A DNA stretch of 64,000 nt from Methylophilaceae bacterium (GTDB lineage Bacteria; Pseudomonadota; Gammaproteobacteria; Burkholderiales; Methylophilaceae). How positions within the stretch are numbered: the stretch's first letter is position 1; the number at the start of each line of letters is the position of its first letter. The translations under genes were made by a program, and so were the position numbers. This document shows, in pieces, positions 47,089-55,386 of the stretch. The stretch lies in assembly GCA_028244835.1 (NCBI GenBank), contig JAOKBJ010000005.1, positions 61,595-125,594 on the forward strand, given 5' to 3'. The notes beneath the pieces were generated by a model, which was not told the DNA's origin, searched no databases, and saw only the letters and a program-made list of their open reading frames with translations.

Positions 47089-48462
47089 ATGGCTGACGAT
47101 CAAATTAAAAACCTAAAATTACCTCCTCATTCTATTGAGGCTGAACAATCATTACTGGGTGGTTTATTAATAGATAATTCTGCGCTAGATCAAGTAGCAG
47201 ATACAATCTCTTCAAAAGATTTTTATAGGCAAGATCATCGGCAAATATTTATACATATAACCAATCTCATTAATGCAAGTAATCCTGCCGATATAATTAC
47301 TGTCGCTGAGTCATTGGAAAAGAATTCTGAACTAGCATCAACTGGAGGGATGGCATACCTTGGAAGTCTTGCTGAGAATATGCCCTCAGTTGCCAATATT
47401 CGAGGTTACGCAAAAATTATTCGTGATAATTCAATTTTGCGTAACTTAATTACTGTTGGTTCAGATATTGTTGAAAGTGCTTTTTTGCCAAAAGGAAAAG
47501 ATGCACAACAGTTGTTAGATGAAATGGAGGCTAAGTTATTTGCTATTGCTGAATCTGAGAGTAATAGGCTGGGCTATAAAGATTTCCAAGCAGTCATTGC
47601 TCAAGTTGTAAGAGATTTGGAAGAGAGAGGTCAGAATCCTGGAACTGTTACTGGGCTATCTACTGGCTTTACTGATTTAGATAATTTAACAACTGGACTT
47701 CATGGTGGAGAGTTGGTAATTGTTGCTGGAAGACCCTCTATGGGTAAAACTGCATTAGCAATGAATATTGCTGAGGCCTGTGGGGTAGAACAAAATAAAG
47801 CAGTAGCTATATTTTCAATGGAGATGGGCTCAGAACAAATAGTTACAAGACTCCTTGGAGCGGTCTCTAAAGTTAATCAGCAGAAAATGCGCACAGGGAA
47901 AATGGATGAAGATGATTGGGCAAAAATTGCTGATGGTTTAGGTAGGCTTAATGAAGCTCCACTTTTCATTGATGAAGGATCAGCACTTAACTCTTACGAA
48001 CTTAGAGCTCGTGCAAGAAGGCTGCATCGCTCTACTGAAGGAGGCTTGGGGTTAATAGTTGTTGATTATATTCAACTTATGTCAGCTTTAGGGGGGCAGC
48101 AAGGTGAGAATCGTGCCACAGAAATATCTGAAATTTCTAGATCATTAAAATCTTTGGCCAAAGAGTTAAATGTTCCAGTTGTTGCATTATCTCAACTCAA
48201 CAGAAATGTAGATAGTCGCCCTGACAAACGGCCACAAATGTCTGATTTAAGGGAATCTGGGGCTATTGAGCAAGATGCGGATGTAATAATGTTTATATAT
48301 CGTGATGAAGTTTATAATCCAGATTCACCTGACAAAGGCATTGCTGAAATAATATTAGCGAAACAAAGAAGTGGCCCAATTGGTACAGTTAAGCTAACTT
48401 TTGTTGGTGAATTTACGCGGTTTGAGAATTATGCAAATCCTGGATATGAGTCTGGCTATTAA
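47089..48462 (+). CDS. dnaB: Replicative DNA helicase DnaB
   Basis: Hexameric helicase at the replication fork. The N-terminal domain (PHSIEAEQSLLGGLLIDN) binds primase; the RecA-like domain has Walker A AGRPSMGKTALAMNIAE, Walker B LIVVDYIQLM and the arginine-finger region. Length of 457 residues is normal and no intein is present. The order rplI-dnaB-alr-radA is common in betaproteobacteria. Confidence 0.97.
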   Translation: MADDQIKNLKLPPHSIEAEQSLLGGLLIDNSALDQVADTISSKDFYRQDHRQIFIHITNLINASNPADIITVAESLEKNSELASTGGMAYLGSLAENMPSVANIRGYAKIIRDNSILRNLITVGSDIVESAFLPKGKDAQQLLDEMEAKLFAIAESESNRLGYKDFQAVIAQVVRDLEERGQNPGTVTGLSTGFTDLDNLTTGLHGGELVIVAGRPSMGKTALAMNIAEACGVEQNKAVAIFSMEMGSEQIVTRLLGAVSKVNQQKMRTGKMDEDDWAKIADGLGRLNEAPLFIDEGSALNSYELRARARRLHRSTEGGLGLIVVDYIQLMSALGGQQGENRATEISEISRSLKSLAKELNVPVVALSQLNRNVDSRPDKRPQMSDLRESGAIEQDADVIMFIYRDEVYNPDSPDKGIAEIILAKQRSGPIGTVKLTFVGEFTRFENYANPGYESGY

Positions 48463-48467
48463 ATTCA

Positions 48468-49544
48468 ATGAGACCACTTAAAGCAACGATTAACCACCAT
48501 GGGTTATTAAGCAACCTTAACCATACAAAAAAAATAGCAAATAAAAGTAAAGTAATGTCTGTTTTAAAAGCAAATGCTTATGGGCATAATTTATTAGACG
48601 TTGCTAAAACATTAAAATCATCAGATGGTTTTGCAATCCTTTCAATTGATGAAGCAATACAACTTAGAGAAAATAACTTTGATCAAACAGTTTTATTATT
48701 AGAAGGTTTTTTTGATAAAGATGAAGTTCGTATTGCTTCAGAATTAAGCATTAATGTTACAGTTCACAATCAAAGGCAAATTGAATTAATAAATCAAGTA
48801 AAGCCAATCTCTCCAATTAATATCCATCTAAAAATTAATACTGGAATGAATCGATTAGGCTTTATGCCAGAGGAGATAAACTATCTTCTTGAGACATTAA
48901 ATAGCAATCCATATATTGAAGATATTGTTTTAATGACTCACTTTTCGACTGCAGACGAAAAAGAAGGTATAGAAAAACAACTCGGTATCTTTAATTTAAT
49001 TTCTGATAACTATAATTATCCTGCTTCAGTTGCAAATTCCGCTGCCATTATCCGATATCCTGAGTCTAGATTGGACTGGGTCAGACCTGGAATTATGCTC
49101 TACGGGCTTTCTCCATTTGAAAATAAAATAGCCAAGGATTTTGATTTAATACCAGTCATGTCATTAATATCAGAAATAATTGCAGTCCAAAATATTAAAA
49201 CTGGTGATTTAGTTGGGTATGGTTCAAATTTTAAAGCAAATAAAAATATGAGGATTGGTATTGTGGCATGTGGTTATGCAGATGGTTATCCCCGACATGC
49301 GAAAAATGGAACACCTGTTGCAATTGATGGCCATCTTTCTTCTTTAGTGGGTCGTGTATCAATGGATATGTTGTATGTTGATTTAACACAAATTCCAAGT
49401 GCAAATATTGGCTCAAAAGTAGAGCTATGGGGGGAGCAAGTTTTTGTAGATTCTGTAGCTAAACTGGCAGGCACTGTTGGTTACGAGTTGATTTGTGCGA
49501 TTTCAGCTTCTCATAGAGTTCCGATAAGGAATATCAATGCCTAA
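48468..49544 (+). CDS. alr: Alanine racemase
   Basis: Supplies D-alanine for peptidoglycan. The PLP lysine is in VMSVLKANAYGHNL (about residue 29 region), the catalytic tyrosine region includes GRVSMDMLYVDLT, and MTHFSTADEKEG and NSAAIIRYPESRLDWVRPGIMLYG are typical. Length of 358 residues fits. It starts 5 nt after dnaB and overlaps radA by 8 nt. Confidence 0.96.
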   Translation: MRPLKATINHHGLLSNLNHTKKIANKSKVMSVLKANAYGHNLLDVAKTLKSSDGFAILSIDEAIQLRENNFDQTVLLLEGFFDKDEVRIASELSINVTVHNQRQIELINQVKPISPINIHLKINTGMNRLGFMPEEINYLLETLNSNPYIEDIVLMTHFSTADEKEGIEKQLGIFNLISDNYNYPASVANSAAIIRYPESRLDWVRPGIMLYGLSPFENKIAKDFDLIPVMSLISEIIAVQNIKTGDLVGYGSNFKANKNMRIGIVACGYADGYPRHAKNGTPVAIDGHLSSLVGRVSMDMLYVDLTQIPSANIGSKVELWGEQVFVDSVAKLAGTVGYELICAISASHRVPIRNINA

Positions 49545-50901
49545 AAATAAAATTGCTTATCAATGTACGGAATGTGGTGGGCAGTCTACTAAGTGGCAAG
49601 GGCAATGTATGCATTGTTTTGGATGGAATACATTAGTTGAAAGTCTTGTAGAAAATAAGGGTGTCAAAAGATATGCTTCTTTAGCAAAATCTAATGGATT
49701 AACAAAATTAGATGAAGTAGAAACAGTGGATATTTTAAAAAGAGAAACAAAAATTTCAGAGTTTGACCGCGTTTTAGGCGGTGGATTTGTTCCTGGCGGA
49801 GTTATTTTGTTAGGAGGTGATCCTGGAATTGGTAAGTCAACAATACTAATTCAGGCTTTATCAAAAATAACGCAAGATCCAAGCGACCTTTGTAAAGTTA
49901 TTTATATTAGTGGCGAAGAGTCATCACAGCAAATCGCAATGCGAGCAAGGCGATTAGAGCTTGAGGTTTCAGATATTTCAATTTTATCTGAGATCAACCT
50001 AGAAAAAATAGTTTTAACCATTGAAAAAAATAAACCTAATGTAGTTGTGATTGATTCAATTCAAACGATTTACTCTGAAGAAATAACATCAGCACCTGGC
50101 TCAGTGACCCAAGTTAGAGAATGTTCAGCTCAACTCACAAGAATTTCTAAACAACTGGATATAACAATGATCCTTGTTGGACATGTCACTAAAGAGGGGA
50201 CTTTGGCTGGCCCTAGAGTTTTAGAGCATATCGTTGATACCGTTCTTTATTTTGAGGGTGACCCAAGTTCAAGTTTTAGAATGATTCGTGCATTTAAAAA
50301 TAGATACGGCGCTGTAAATGAGTTAGGTGTTTTTGCAATGACAGAGAAAGGCCTAAAAGAGGTCACCAATCCTTCAGCTTTGTTTTTATCTCACCATCAT
50401 AAACAAGTGAATGGTTCATGTATTACCTGCATCCAAGAGGGTTCAAGACCTATGTTAATAGAAATTCAAGCATTAGTTGATGGTTCTCATGGGCAATCCC
50501 CTAAAAGGCTTTCAGTTGGATTAGATCATAATCGATTAGCTATGTTATTAGCCTCCTTAAATAGACATGCTGGAGTTGCTTGCTTCGATCAAGATGTTTT
50601 TGTGAATGCTGTTGGAGGAGTAAAAATTGCAGAACCAGGTGTTGATTTAGCTATTTTATGCGCGATTGTATCTTCCTTTAAAGCTCAACCATTAGATCAA
50701 AAAACAGTTATATTCGGAGAAATAGGGCTCGCAGGTGAAGTTAGGCCAGTTCAAAGAGGGCAGGAAAGATTAAAAGAAGCAGCTAAACTAGGCTTTACTC
50801 GTGCCATTATTCCAAAAGCTAATCAAGCTAAGCAAAAGATTAATGGAATTAACATATTGCCAGTAGAGAATCTTTCTCAAGCCTTAGATTTAATAAAGTA
50901 A
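49537..50901 (+). CDS. radA: DNA repair protein RadA/Sms
   Basis: RecA-like branch-migration factor. The N-terminal zinc finger CTECGGQSTKWQGQCMHC, Walker A GGDPGIGKSTILIQ, the RadA-specific KNRYG motif (AFKNRYGAVNELGVF) and a C-terminal Lon-protease-like domain (GEIGLAGEVRPVQRGQERL) are all present. Length of 454 residues is normal. Confidence 0.97.
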   Translation: MPKNKIAYQCTECGGQSTKWQGQCMHCFGWNTLVESLVENKGVKRYASLAKSNGLTKLDEVETVDILKRETKISEFDRVLGGGFVPGGVILLGGDPGIGKSTILIQALSKITQDPSDLCKVIYISGEESSQQIAMRARRLELEVSDISILSEINLEKIVLTIEKNKPNVVVIDSIQTIYSEEITSAPGSVTQVRECSAQLTRISKQLDITMILVGHVTKEGTLAGPRVLEHIVDTVLYFEGDPSSSFRMIRAFKNRYGAVNELGVFAMTEKGLKEVTNPSALFLSHHHKQVNGSCITCIQEGSRPMLIEIQALVDGSHGQSPKRLSVGLDHNRLAMLLASLNRHAGVACFDQDVFVNAVGGVKIAEPGVDLAILCAIVSSFKAQPLDQKTVIFGEIGLAGEVRPVQRGQERLKEAAKLGFTRAIIPKANQAKQKINGINILPVENLSQALDLIK

Positions 50902-50904
50902 TAA

Positions 50905-51753
50905 CTATTTAATCCATTGATAATTAAATGAAGTAAGAAGAACAATTGATAATTTTTTTAAGTTAGATAAACTTGCAGTCTGGTTAAGTATATTTTCAGG
51001 ACTGGTTTTTATAATTTTAGATAATAATACATAGTAGATATTTCCCATCATCAACCCTGGTTTTTGATTTTTTTTATCTTTATCAGGTAAGCTATTAATA
51101 GCAAGCTTATAAAAATCATGTGCACGTTTTGCTTGGCTCTCAACTAATTCTTTCATTTTTTTATCATTGATATATTTAAGAATTTCAGATTCGGTGATAT
51201 TAAATTTTTTTAGTTCGTCGAGTGGGATATAAATTCTTCCCCTTCTTGCATCTTCACCTATGTCTCTAATAATATTAGTAAGCTGCAAGGCAATTCCAAG
51301 GTTGTGGGCATATTTTAGAGTCTTACTATCTTTATAACCAAATATTTGGGCAGATAATATACCGACGGTTGATGCTACTCTATAGCAATATAATTGAAGC
51401 TGCTTGAAGCTCTCATAGCGAGTAATATTAAGATCCATTTCCATACCATCAATAATTTCAATAAAGTACGCCTTATCAAGCTCGTAATCAGTTATGTAAG
51501 GCTCTAAAGCCTTAGTGACAGGATGTTGTGGTTCGTTTCTATATAAGCGATCAATTTCAAATCGCCACCAATCTAATTTATTTTTACTAATTTTATATTT
51601 AGTACATTCGTCTGCAATATCATCAACTTCTCGACAAAATGCATAAAGTGCAGTGAGGGCATTTCTTTTTTTTTGATTAAGAAAAATGAAGGCAAACAAA
51701 AAACTAGAGTGACTTTCTTTAGTTTTTTGTTTGCAATATTCTTGAGGACTCAT
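50905..51753 (-). CDS. hpnD: Presqualene diphosphate synthase HpnD
   Basis: Squalene/phytoene synthase family enzyme that couples two farnesyl diphosphates. The two Asp-rich motifs are AFCREVDDIADEC (near 40-52) and QLTNIIRDIGEDARRGRIYIP. The ATG giving MSPQEYCKQKTKESHSSF is chosen: it overlaps the hpnC stop in an ATGA arrangement. With HpnC and HpnE it makes squalene for hopanoids; hpnE is not in the window. A carotenoid-type product cannot be excluded from sequence alone. Confidence 0.86.
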   Translation of the reverse strand: MSPQEYCKQKTKESHSSFLFAFIFLNQKKRNALTALYAFCREVDDIADECTKYKISKNKLDWWRFEIDRLYRNEPQHPVTKALEPYITDYELDKAYFIEIIDGMEMDLNITRYESFKQLQLYCYRVASTVGILSAQIFGYKDSKTLKYAHNLGIALQLTNIIRDIGEDARRGRIYIPLDELKKFNITESEILKYINDKKMKELVESQAKRAHDFYKLAINSLPDKDKKNQKPGLMMGNIYYVLLSKIIKTSPENILNQTASLSNLKKLSIVLLTSFNYQWIK

Positions 51754-52595
51754 TTTGTAAGGATACATCGACAAAATAATACTAACCAATCTATTTTGGA
51801 TAATTTTGGAGGATTGTTAAACAAATCACATTCCTTTTTTTTCATTCTACTAATTAATAAATGTGCTGCACTAATCATAATTTTGATTTGCAATCTAAGT
51901 CTCCCTTTTGTATTTGATAATAAAGGTAAGCCCTTTAATAAAATTAGCTCAATCCGATTTAACCAAGATTCCTTAAATAATAACCAATTAGTGTTAAATT
52001 TTTTATCACGAATATCAGACATTTTGAGGTTAAACTTTTTCATTTCACTCTTTGGTATATATAACCGATCTTTTAATATATCTTCATAAAAGTCTTGGCT
52101 AATACCAATAAGTGCAAAAGCATGACAGATTGAATTTGAATAAATAATATTTTGTTTCGTATCTTTTCGAAATAACCTCAAAACTATATTGCCTGCTGGC
52201 GCAGCTGCTTTATTTGAGTAATTGATTAATTCATCAAAATTGTTATACCGATTATTAATAATATCTTGTTTAAATGCATCAATAAATTTTTGAAGCAGAT
52301 TTATTGGAATTTGATATTGATTGACTATTTTATAAATATCAACAAACAATAAATCAACATTTAAATTATTTTTTTGTATTTTATTTAAATTTTGTTGATA
52401 AATTTTTAAATTTTTTAACCTTTGTTTTTTAGAATAAATACCTTCATCTGCAATGTCATCACCTATTCGTGCAAATTGATAAAAAATTATCACTGCTTCT
52501 CGAATTTTTTTTGGGTATAAAAGGGTGGCTACAGGAAAGTTTTCATAGTGTTTTTTTCTTTCTTTTCCTGCTTTCAAAGTAATATAATGATTCAT
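51750..52595 (-). CDS. hpnC: Hydroxysqualene synthase HpnC
   Basis: Second squalene/phytoene synthase-like protein, first gene of the pair. The opening NHYITLKAGKERKKHYENFPVAT with ENFPV, and the first Asp-rich motif FARIGDDIADEG, match HpnC. The second motif reads SQDFYEDILKDRLYIP, less conserved than usual. Expected to convert presqualene diphosphate to hydroxysqualene. Very AT-rich with many Lys/Ile/Asn codons. It faces away from mtnP with a 50-nt gap. Confidence 0.82.
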   Translation of the reverse strand: MNHYITLKAGKERKKHYENFPVATLLYPKKIREAVIIFYQFARIGDDIADEGIYSKKQRLKNLKIYQQNLNKIQKNNLNVDLLFVDIYKIVNQYQIPINLLQKFIDAFKQDIINNRYNNFDELINYSNKAAAPAGNIVLRLFRKDTKQNIIYSNSICHAFALIGISQDFYEDILKDRLYIPKSEMKKFNLKMSDIRDKKFNTNWLLFKESWLNRIELILLKGLPLLSNTKGRLRLQIKIMISAAHLLISRMKKKECDLFNNPPKLSKIDWLVLFCRCILTK

Positions 52596-52645
52596 AAATA
52601 AAGTATGACATAGATGTTAAATTATTTTATAGCATAGGAAAGAAT

Positions 52646-53392
52646 ATGTTTGGAGTTATCGGTGGGACAGGTCTAGATAATATCGAGGGATTAGTAGTTG
52701 AAAAAAATGAGGTCATTAAAACACCATATGGTTCCCCTTCAGAACCATTAACTTTTGGAATGCTTGGAAAAAATAGAGTTATTTTTCTAGCTAGACACGG
52801 AAAAAATCACTCTATTCCTCCGCACCTGATTAATTATCAAGCAAATATATGGGCTCTTCATTCCGTAGGTGTTAAAAACTTAATTGCTGTAAATACTGTT
52901 GGCTCTATTGAAACAACATTTATGCCTGGAGATGTTGTTTTTCCTAGTCAAATTATTGATTATACTTATTGCAGAAAACATACTTTTTTTGATGGAATTA
53001 AAAATCCTGTTAAACACATTGATTTTACTTTTCCTTTTGATAATAATTTGCGGAATAATTTTTTAGAAGTATCAAAACTTTTAAATCTCAATTATCATAT
53101 AAATGCTGTATACGCATCAGTTCAGGGACCTCGACTTGAATCAATTGCTGAAATTAACCGGTATGAAAATGATGGAGCAAATATTATAGGTATGACAGGT
53201 ATGCCAGAGACATCTCTCGCAAAAGAAATTGGGTTAAATTATGCGTTAATTTGTCCAGTGGCTAATCATGCATCTGGAAGAGGTCTTAATAAGGATGGAG
53301 TCACTCATGAAGAAATTAATATGAACTCAAAAAAAATGGCATTAAATATAACTAGTTTAATTAAAGGAATTATTGAAAAACATGGCAATTAA
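52646..53392 (+). CDS. mtnP: S-methyl-5'-thioinosine / thioadenosine phosphorylase
   Basis: Family 2 purine nucleoside phosphorylase, 248 residues. Phosphate and base motifs: [50 protein letters not shown] and [18 protein letters not shown]. Bacterial members of this size in beta- and gammaproteobacteria usually act on methylthioinosine, releasing hypoxanthine that Hpt can salvage. MTA as substrate remains possible. It recycles the by-product of polyamine or acyl-homoserine lactone synthesis. It overlaps def by 11 nt. Confidence 0.88.
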   Translation: MFGVIGGTGLDNIEGLVVEKNEVIKTPYGSPSEPLTFGMLGKNRVIFLARHGKNHSIPPHLINYQANIWALHSVGVKNLIAVNTVGSIETTFMPGDVVFPSQIIDYTYCRKHTFFDGIKNPVKHIDFTFPFDNNLRNNFLEVSKLLNLNYHINAVYASVQGPRLESIAEINRYENDGANIIGMTGMPETSLAKEIGLNYALICPVANHASGRGLNKDGVTHEEINMNSKKMALNITSLIKGIIEKHGN

Positions 53393-53894
53393 AGAAATAA
53401 TAAAGATGGGCCATCCATTATTACTTGAAAAAGCAAAGCCTATAACTGAGTTCGATACTCTAGAATTACATAATTTAATTAAAGATATGATTGAGACTAT
53501 GGAAGATGCCAGTGGTGCTGGCTTGGCCGCTCCTCAAGTTGGTGAAGGCATTCAATTAGTTATTTTTGGAGCTGATACAGAAAGATATCCTGAAGACGAT
53601 TCAATTCCGTTTACAGTTTTAATTAATCCAATTATTACCCCTTTAAGCGAAGAAACGGAAGATGGTTGGGAGGGTTGTTTATCAGTTCCTGGAATGAGAG
53701 GCTTGGTTCCAAGATTTCAAAGAATTAATTACAAAGGATCTGATCAGTTTGGTAAAGCAATTGATAGGGATGTTGAAGGTTTTCACGCCAGAGTAGTTCA
53801 GCATGAATGTGATCATCTAATTGGAATGCTTTATCCTCTAAGAATAAAGGACTTGAGATTCTTTGGCTTTGAAGATACGTTATTTTCTGAATAA
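53382..53894 (+). CDS. def: Peptide deformylase
   Basis: Removes the formyl group from nascent proteins. Three metal/active-site motifs: [23 protein letters not shown] and [13 protein letters not shown] (HExxH type). The ATG giving [18 protein letters not shown] is chosen since it gives the family N terminus; it lies within the mtnP 3' end. Length of 170 residues is normal. Confidence 0.96.
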   Translation: MAIKEIIKMGHPLLLEKAKPITEFDTLELHNLIKDMIETMEDASGAGLAAPQVGEGIQLVIFGADTERYPEDDSIPFTVLINPIITPLSEETEDGWEGCLSVPGMRGLVPRFQRINYKGSDQFGKAIDRDVEGFHARVVQHECDHLIGMLYPLRIKDLRFFGFEDTLFSE

Positions 53895-53935
53895 AACTTC
53901 AAGTTAGCTATTCCATATGATAAAATTCGCACTCC

Positions 53936-54025
53936 GGAAGAGTGGCAGAGTGGTTTAATGCACCGGTCTTGAAAACCGACGTGGGTTCATACCCACCGTG
54001 AGTTCGAATCTCACCTCTTCCGCCA
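53936..54025 (+). tRNA. tRNA-Ser (anticodon TGA)
   Basis: Class II tRNA of 90 nt with encoded CCA. Acceptor GGAAGAG pairs with CTCTTCC; the anticodon loop is CTTGAAA (TGA); a long variable arm (ACGTGGGTTCATACCCACCGT) is followed by the T arm with GTTCGAATC. The accessory region begins directly after it. Confidence 0.97.
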
Positions 54026-54080
54026 TATTCTAAATTCTCTATATAACTTCATTTGCCTCTTATTTAATTTGTAATAAATA

Positions 54081-54109
54081 TTGAATAATGAAAATAATAG
54101 GAGTAAATT
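54081..54109 (+). promoter_or_regulatory. Candidate promoter of the structured RNA
   Basis: TTGAAT (54081-54086) and TAAATT (54104-54109) with a 17-nt spacer. The expected start (about 54116-54118) is a few bases before the closing stem of the RNA below. Confidence 0.5.
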
Positions 54110-54116
54110 AAAATAC

Positions 54117-54312
54117 GAGTTTAGCTTCGGTGTTGCTTAGAGATCTCTCCATGAAAAGTCAAAAGCAATGGTTGTGGTTAATCAGGCGTTGTGTGATTAT
54201 CTCTTACAGACAAAATTTTCCTCCATGTAAGAAATAAACCTAATGCACCCTAGATCACTACCGCTATAAATCGTCTGAATGGACATGCTGCTCTAGGCAA
54301 CACCAAAGTGAA
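54117..54312 (+). ncRNA. Long structured RNA, probably 6S-like (ssrS)
   Basis: No protein-coding frame fits this roughly 195-nt stretch, but it folds end to end. The closing stem is GGTGTTGC (54129-54136) with GCAACACC (54297-54304) and TAGAG with CTCTA. A large central bubble follows, then GGTTGTGGT (54170-54178) with ATCACTACC (54254-54262, one mismatch), and an apical stem TTATcTCTTACA with TGTAAGAaATAA around 54197-54236. Rod shape, length and central bubble match 6S RNA, the RNA polymerase decoy. Identification is by shape only; primary sequence was not matched. It accounts for most of the 370-nt gene-free gap after tRNA-Ser. Confidence 0.58.
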
Positions 54313-54360
54313 TTCTAATTTTCTTAAAATTTTTTATGCTCACTTTATTTGTAACCCTAT

Positions 54361-54389
54361 TTGCTCACCTAATTGTCTAGGAGTAAACT
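54361..54389 (+). promoter_or_regulatory. Start-cassette promoter, copy A
   Basis: TTGCTC (54361-54366), 17 nt, TAAACT (54384-54389), then 6 nt to the ATG, so the predicted start point is the ATG itself. GGAG just before TAAACT could alternatively be a ribosome site 12 nt upstream. Same arrangement recurs at 56118, 59629 and 59986. Confidence 0.6.
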
Positions 54390-54395
54390 AGTTTT

Positions 54396-54767
54396 ATGAA
54401 AAAACTACTCCTACTCTTATTCTTATTCTTAATACCTAATTTAGGGTTTGCCGATGGATACCAATCATGCAAACAGCTTGAGAAAAGTGAGAAAAGATAC
54501 CTTCCAGATGTTGTTGATAGAATTTTAACCATTGAATCATTTAACTGCTCCAAAAAAAATAATCGTGTTATTGGAACATATACCCACCTTGTCGACCCTT
54601 TAATTTATGATTCACAAAAGATAAAAAATAGTTTTGATAAAATCTTAAATACCGTATGTAAATATTCAAAAAAGAACTTAAGAAAATTTGACCTTGAATA
54701 TAGTTACTATTCAAAACAAGGGGATTATATTGGAAGTAATTCTTACAGATTTAGTGACTGTAATTAA
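54396..54767 (+). CDS. Small secreted protein, start-cassette family (A)
   Basis: Function not recognised. It is a 123-residue protein with a signal peptide (MKKLLLLLFLFLIPNLGFA, cleavage near residue 19-20) and a mature part with four or five cysteines (SCKQLE, FNCSKK, TVCKYS, FSDCN) that could form disulfides. The mature part is rich in Lys, Tyr and Ser. The first 20 or so nucleotides of the gene are identical to those of the genes at 56153 and 60021, while the mature sequences do not resemble each other. Confidence 0.75.
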   Translation: MKKLLLLLFLFLIPNLGFADGYQSCKQLEKSEKRYLPDVVDRILTIESFNCSKKNNRVIGTYTHLVDPLIYDSQKIKNSFDKILNTVCKYSKKNLRKFDLEYSYYSKQGDYIGSNSYRFSDCN

Positions 54768-54806
54768 ATGAAAAAACTACTCCTAACCCTATTGTTACAA
54801 ATCTAA
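54768..54806 (+). pseudogene. Relic of a start-cassette signal peptide
   Basis: Directly after the stop codon of the preceding gene comes another copy of the shared leader: ATGAAAAAACTACTCCTA followed by 7 codons and a stop (MKKLLLTLLLQI). It lacks a mature domain and overlaps the 3' end of the reverse-strand excisionase gene. It looks like a truncated duplicate, or a recombination scar, of the leader. Confidence 0.55.
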
Positions 54807-55007
54807 ATCTTGATTATCAATGAACCCTTGAGTCTTTTGTTGCTGGGCTACCCAGTTTTCAATGACTGCATAACTCCATAAGGTTGTTCTGTCGCCTATC
54901 TTGATAGCTGGTGGAAACTTACCGTCTTTAATCCATTTCTTGAGAGTATCTTTGTCTATTTTTAGAGAGTTTGTAATGTCATCAATATTTAAGTAACTAT
55001 CTTTCAT
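54795..55007 (-). CDS. AlpA-like / MerR-type excisionase DNA-binding protein
   Basis: Seventy-residue protein made of a single winged-helix-like domain: YLNIDDITNSLKIDKDTLKKWIKDGKFPPAIKIGDRTTLW and IENWVAQQQ. This layout (HTH, then the K-I-G-x-x-x-x-W wing, then the E-x-W-v helix) is that of AlpA-type phage regulators and excisionases. Such genes mark mobile elements. No integrase gene is seen nearby. It is divergent from the DUF6356-like gene with a 157-nt AT-rich gap. Confidence 0.68.
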   Translation of the reverse strand: MKDSYLNIDDITNSLKIDKDTLKKWIKDGKFPPAIKIGDRTTLWSYAVIENWVAQQQKTQGFIDNQDLDL

Positions 55008-55164
55008 ACTCTAAATACTAGCAAAAATTTGAGTACCATGCCTCTATATATAGACAGAGGAGTTACAAAGAAATATTGTGTTTATTTAAAACTGAACTTT
55101 TAATATTACATTAATCAAAAGTTAATAAAGCATAATCTAAAAATAAATAAGAGAAAGGACTTTA

Positions 55165-55386
55165 ATGAAGGAAAATACTATAGATTTTAAACATTTAGAT
55201 AAAGTTAAATCAAGCTATCTAAAGCACTTATTCTATGCGTCAAAATTCAATTGTGTTGGTTTGTTAATTTTCATAACAGGATTGATACATAGTTTTTTAC
55301 CTTTTTTATTTGCATATACCCCATATAAATTAGCAAAATATATCGTTGATGAAACGGAAAAACATCTTGGAAAACCTAAAGAATAA
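55165..55386 (+). CDS. Small membrane protein, DUF6356-like
   Basis: Seventy-three residues with AAGGA 9 nt before the ATG. A central hydrophobic stretch (CVGLLIFITGLIHSFLPFLFAY, about 30-52) contains the I-H-x-x-x-P-F-L-F pattern typical of the DUF6356 family, whose function is unknown. N and C termini are charged. Its 3' end overlaps the AMP-binding gene by 41 nt. Confidence 0.6.
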   Translation: MKENTIDFKHLDKVKSSYLKHLFYASKFNCVGLLIFITGLIHSFLPFLFAYTPYKLAKYIVDETEKHLGKPKE

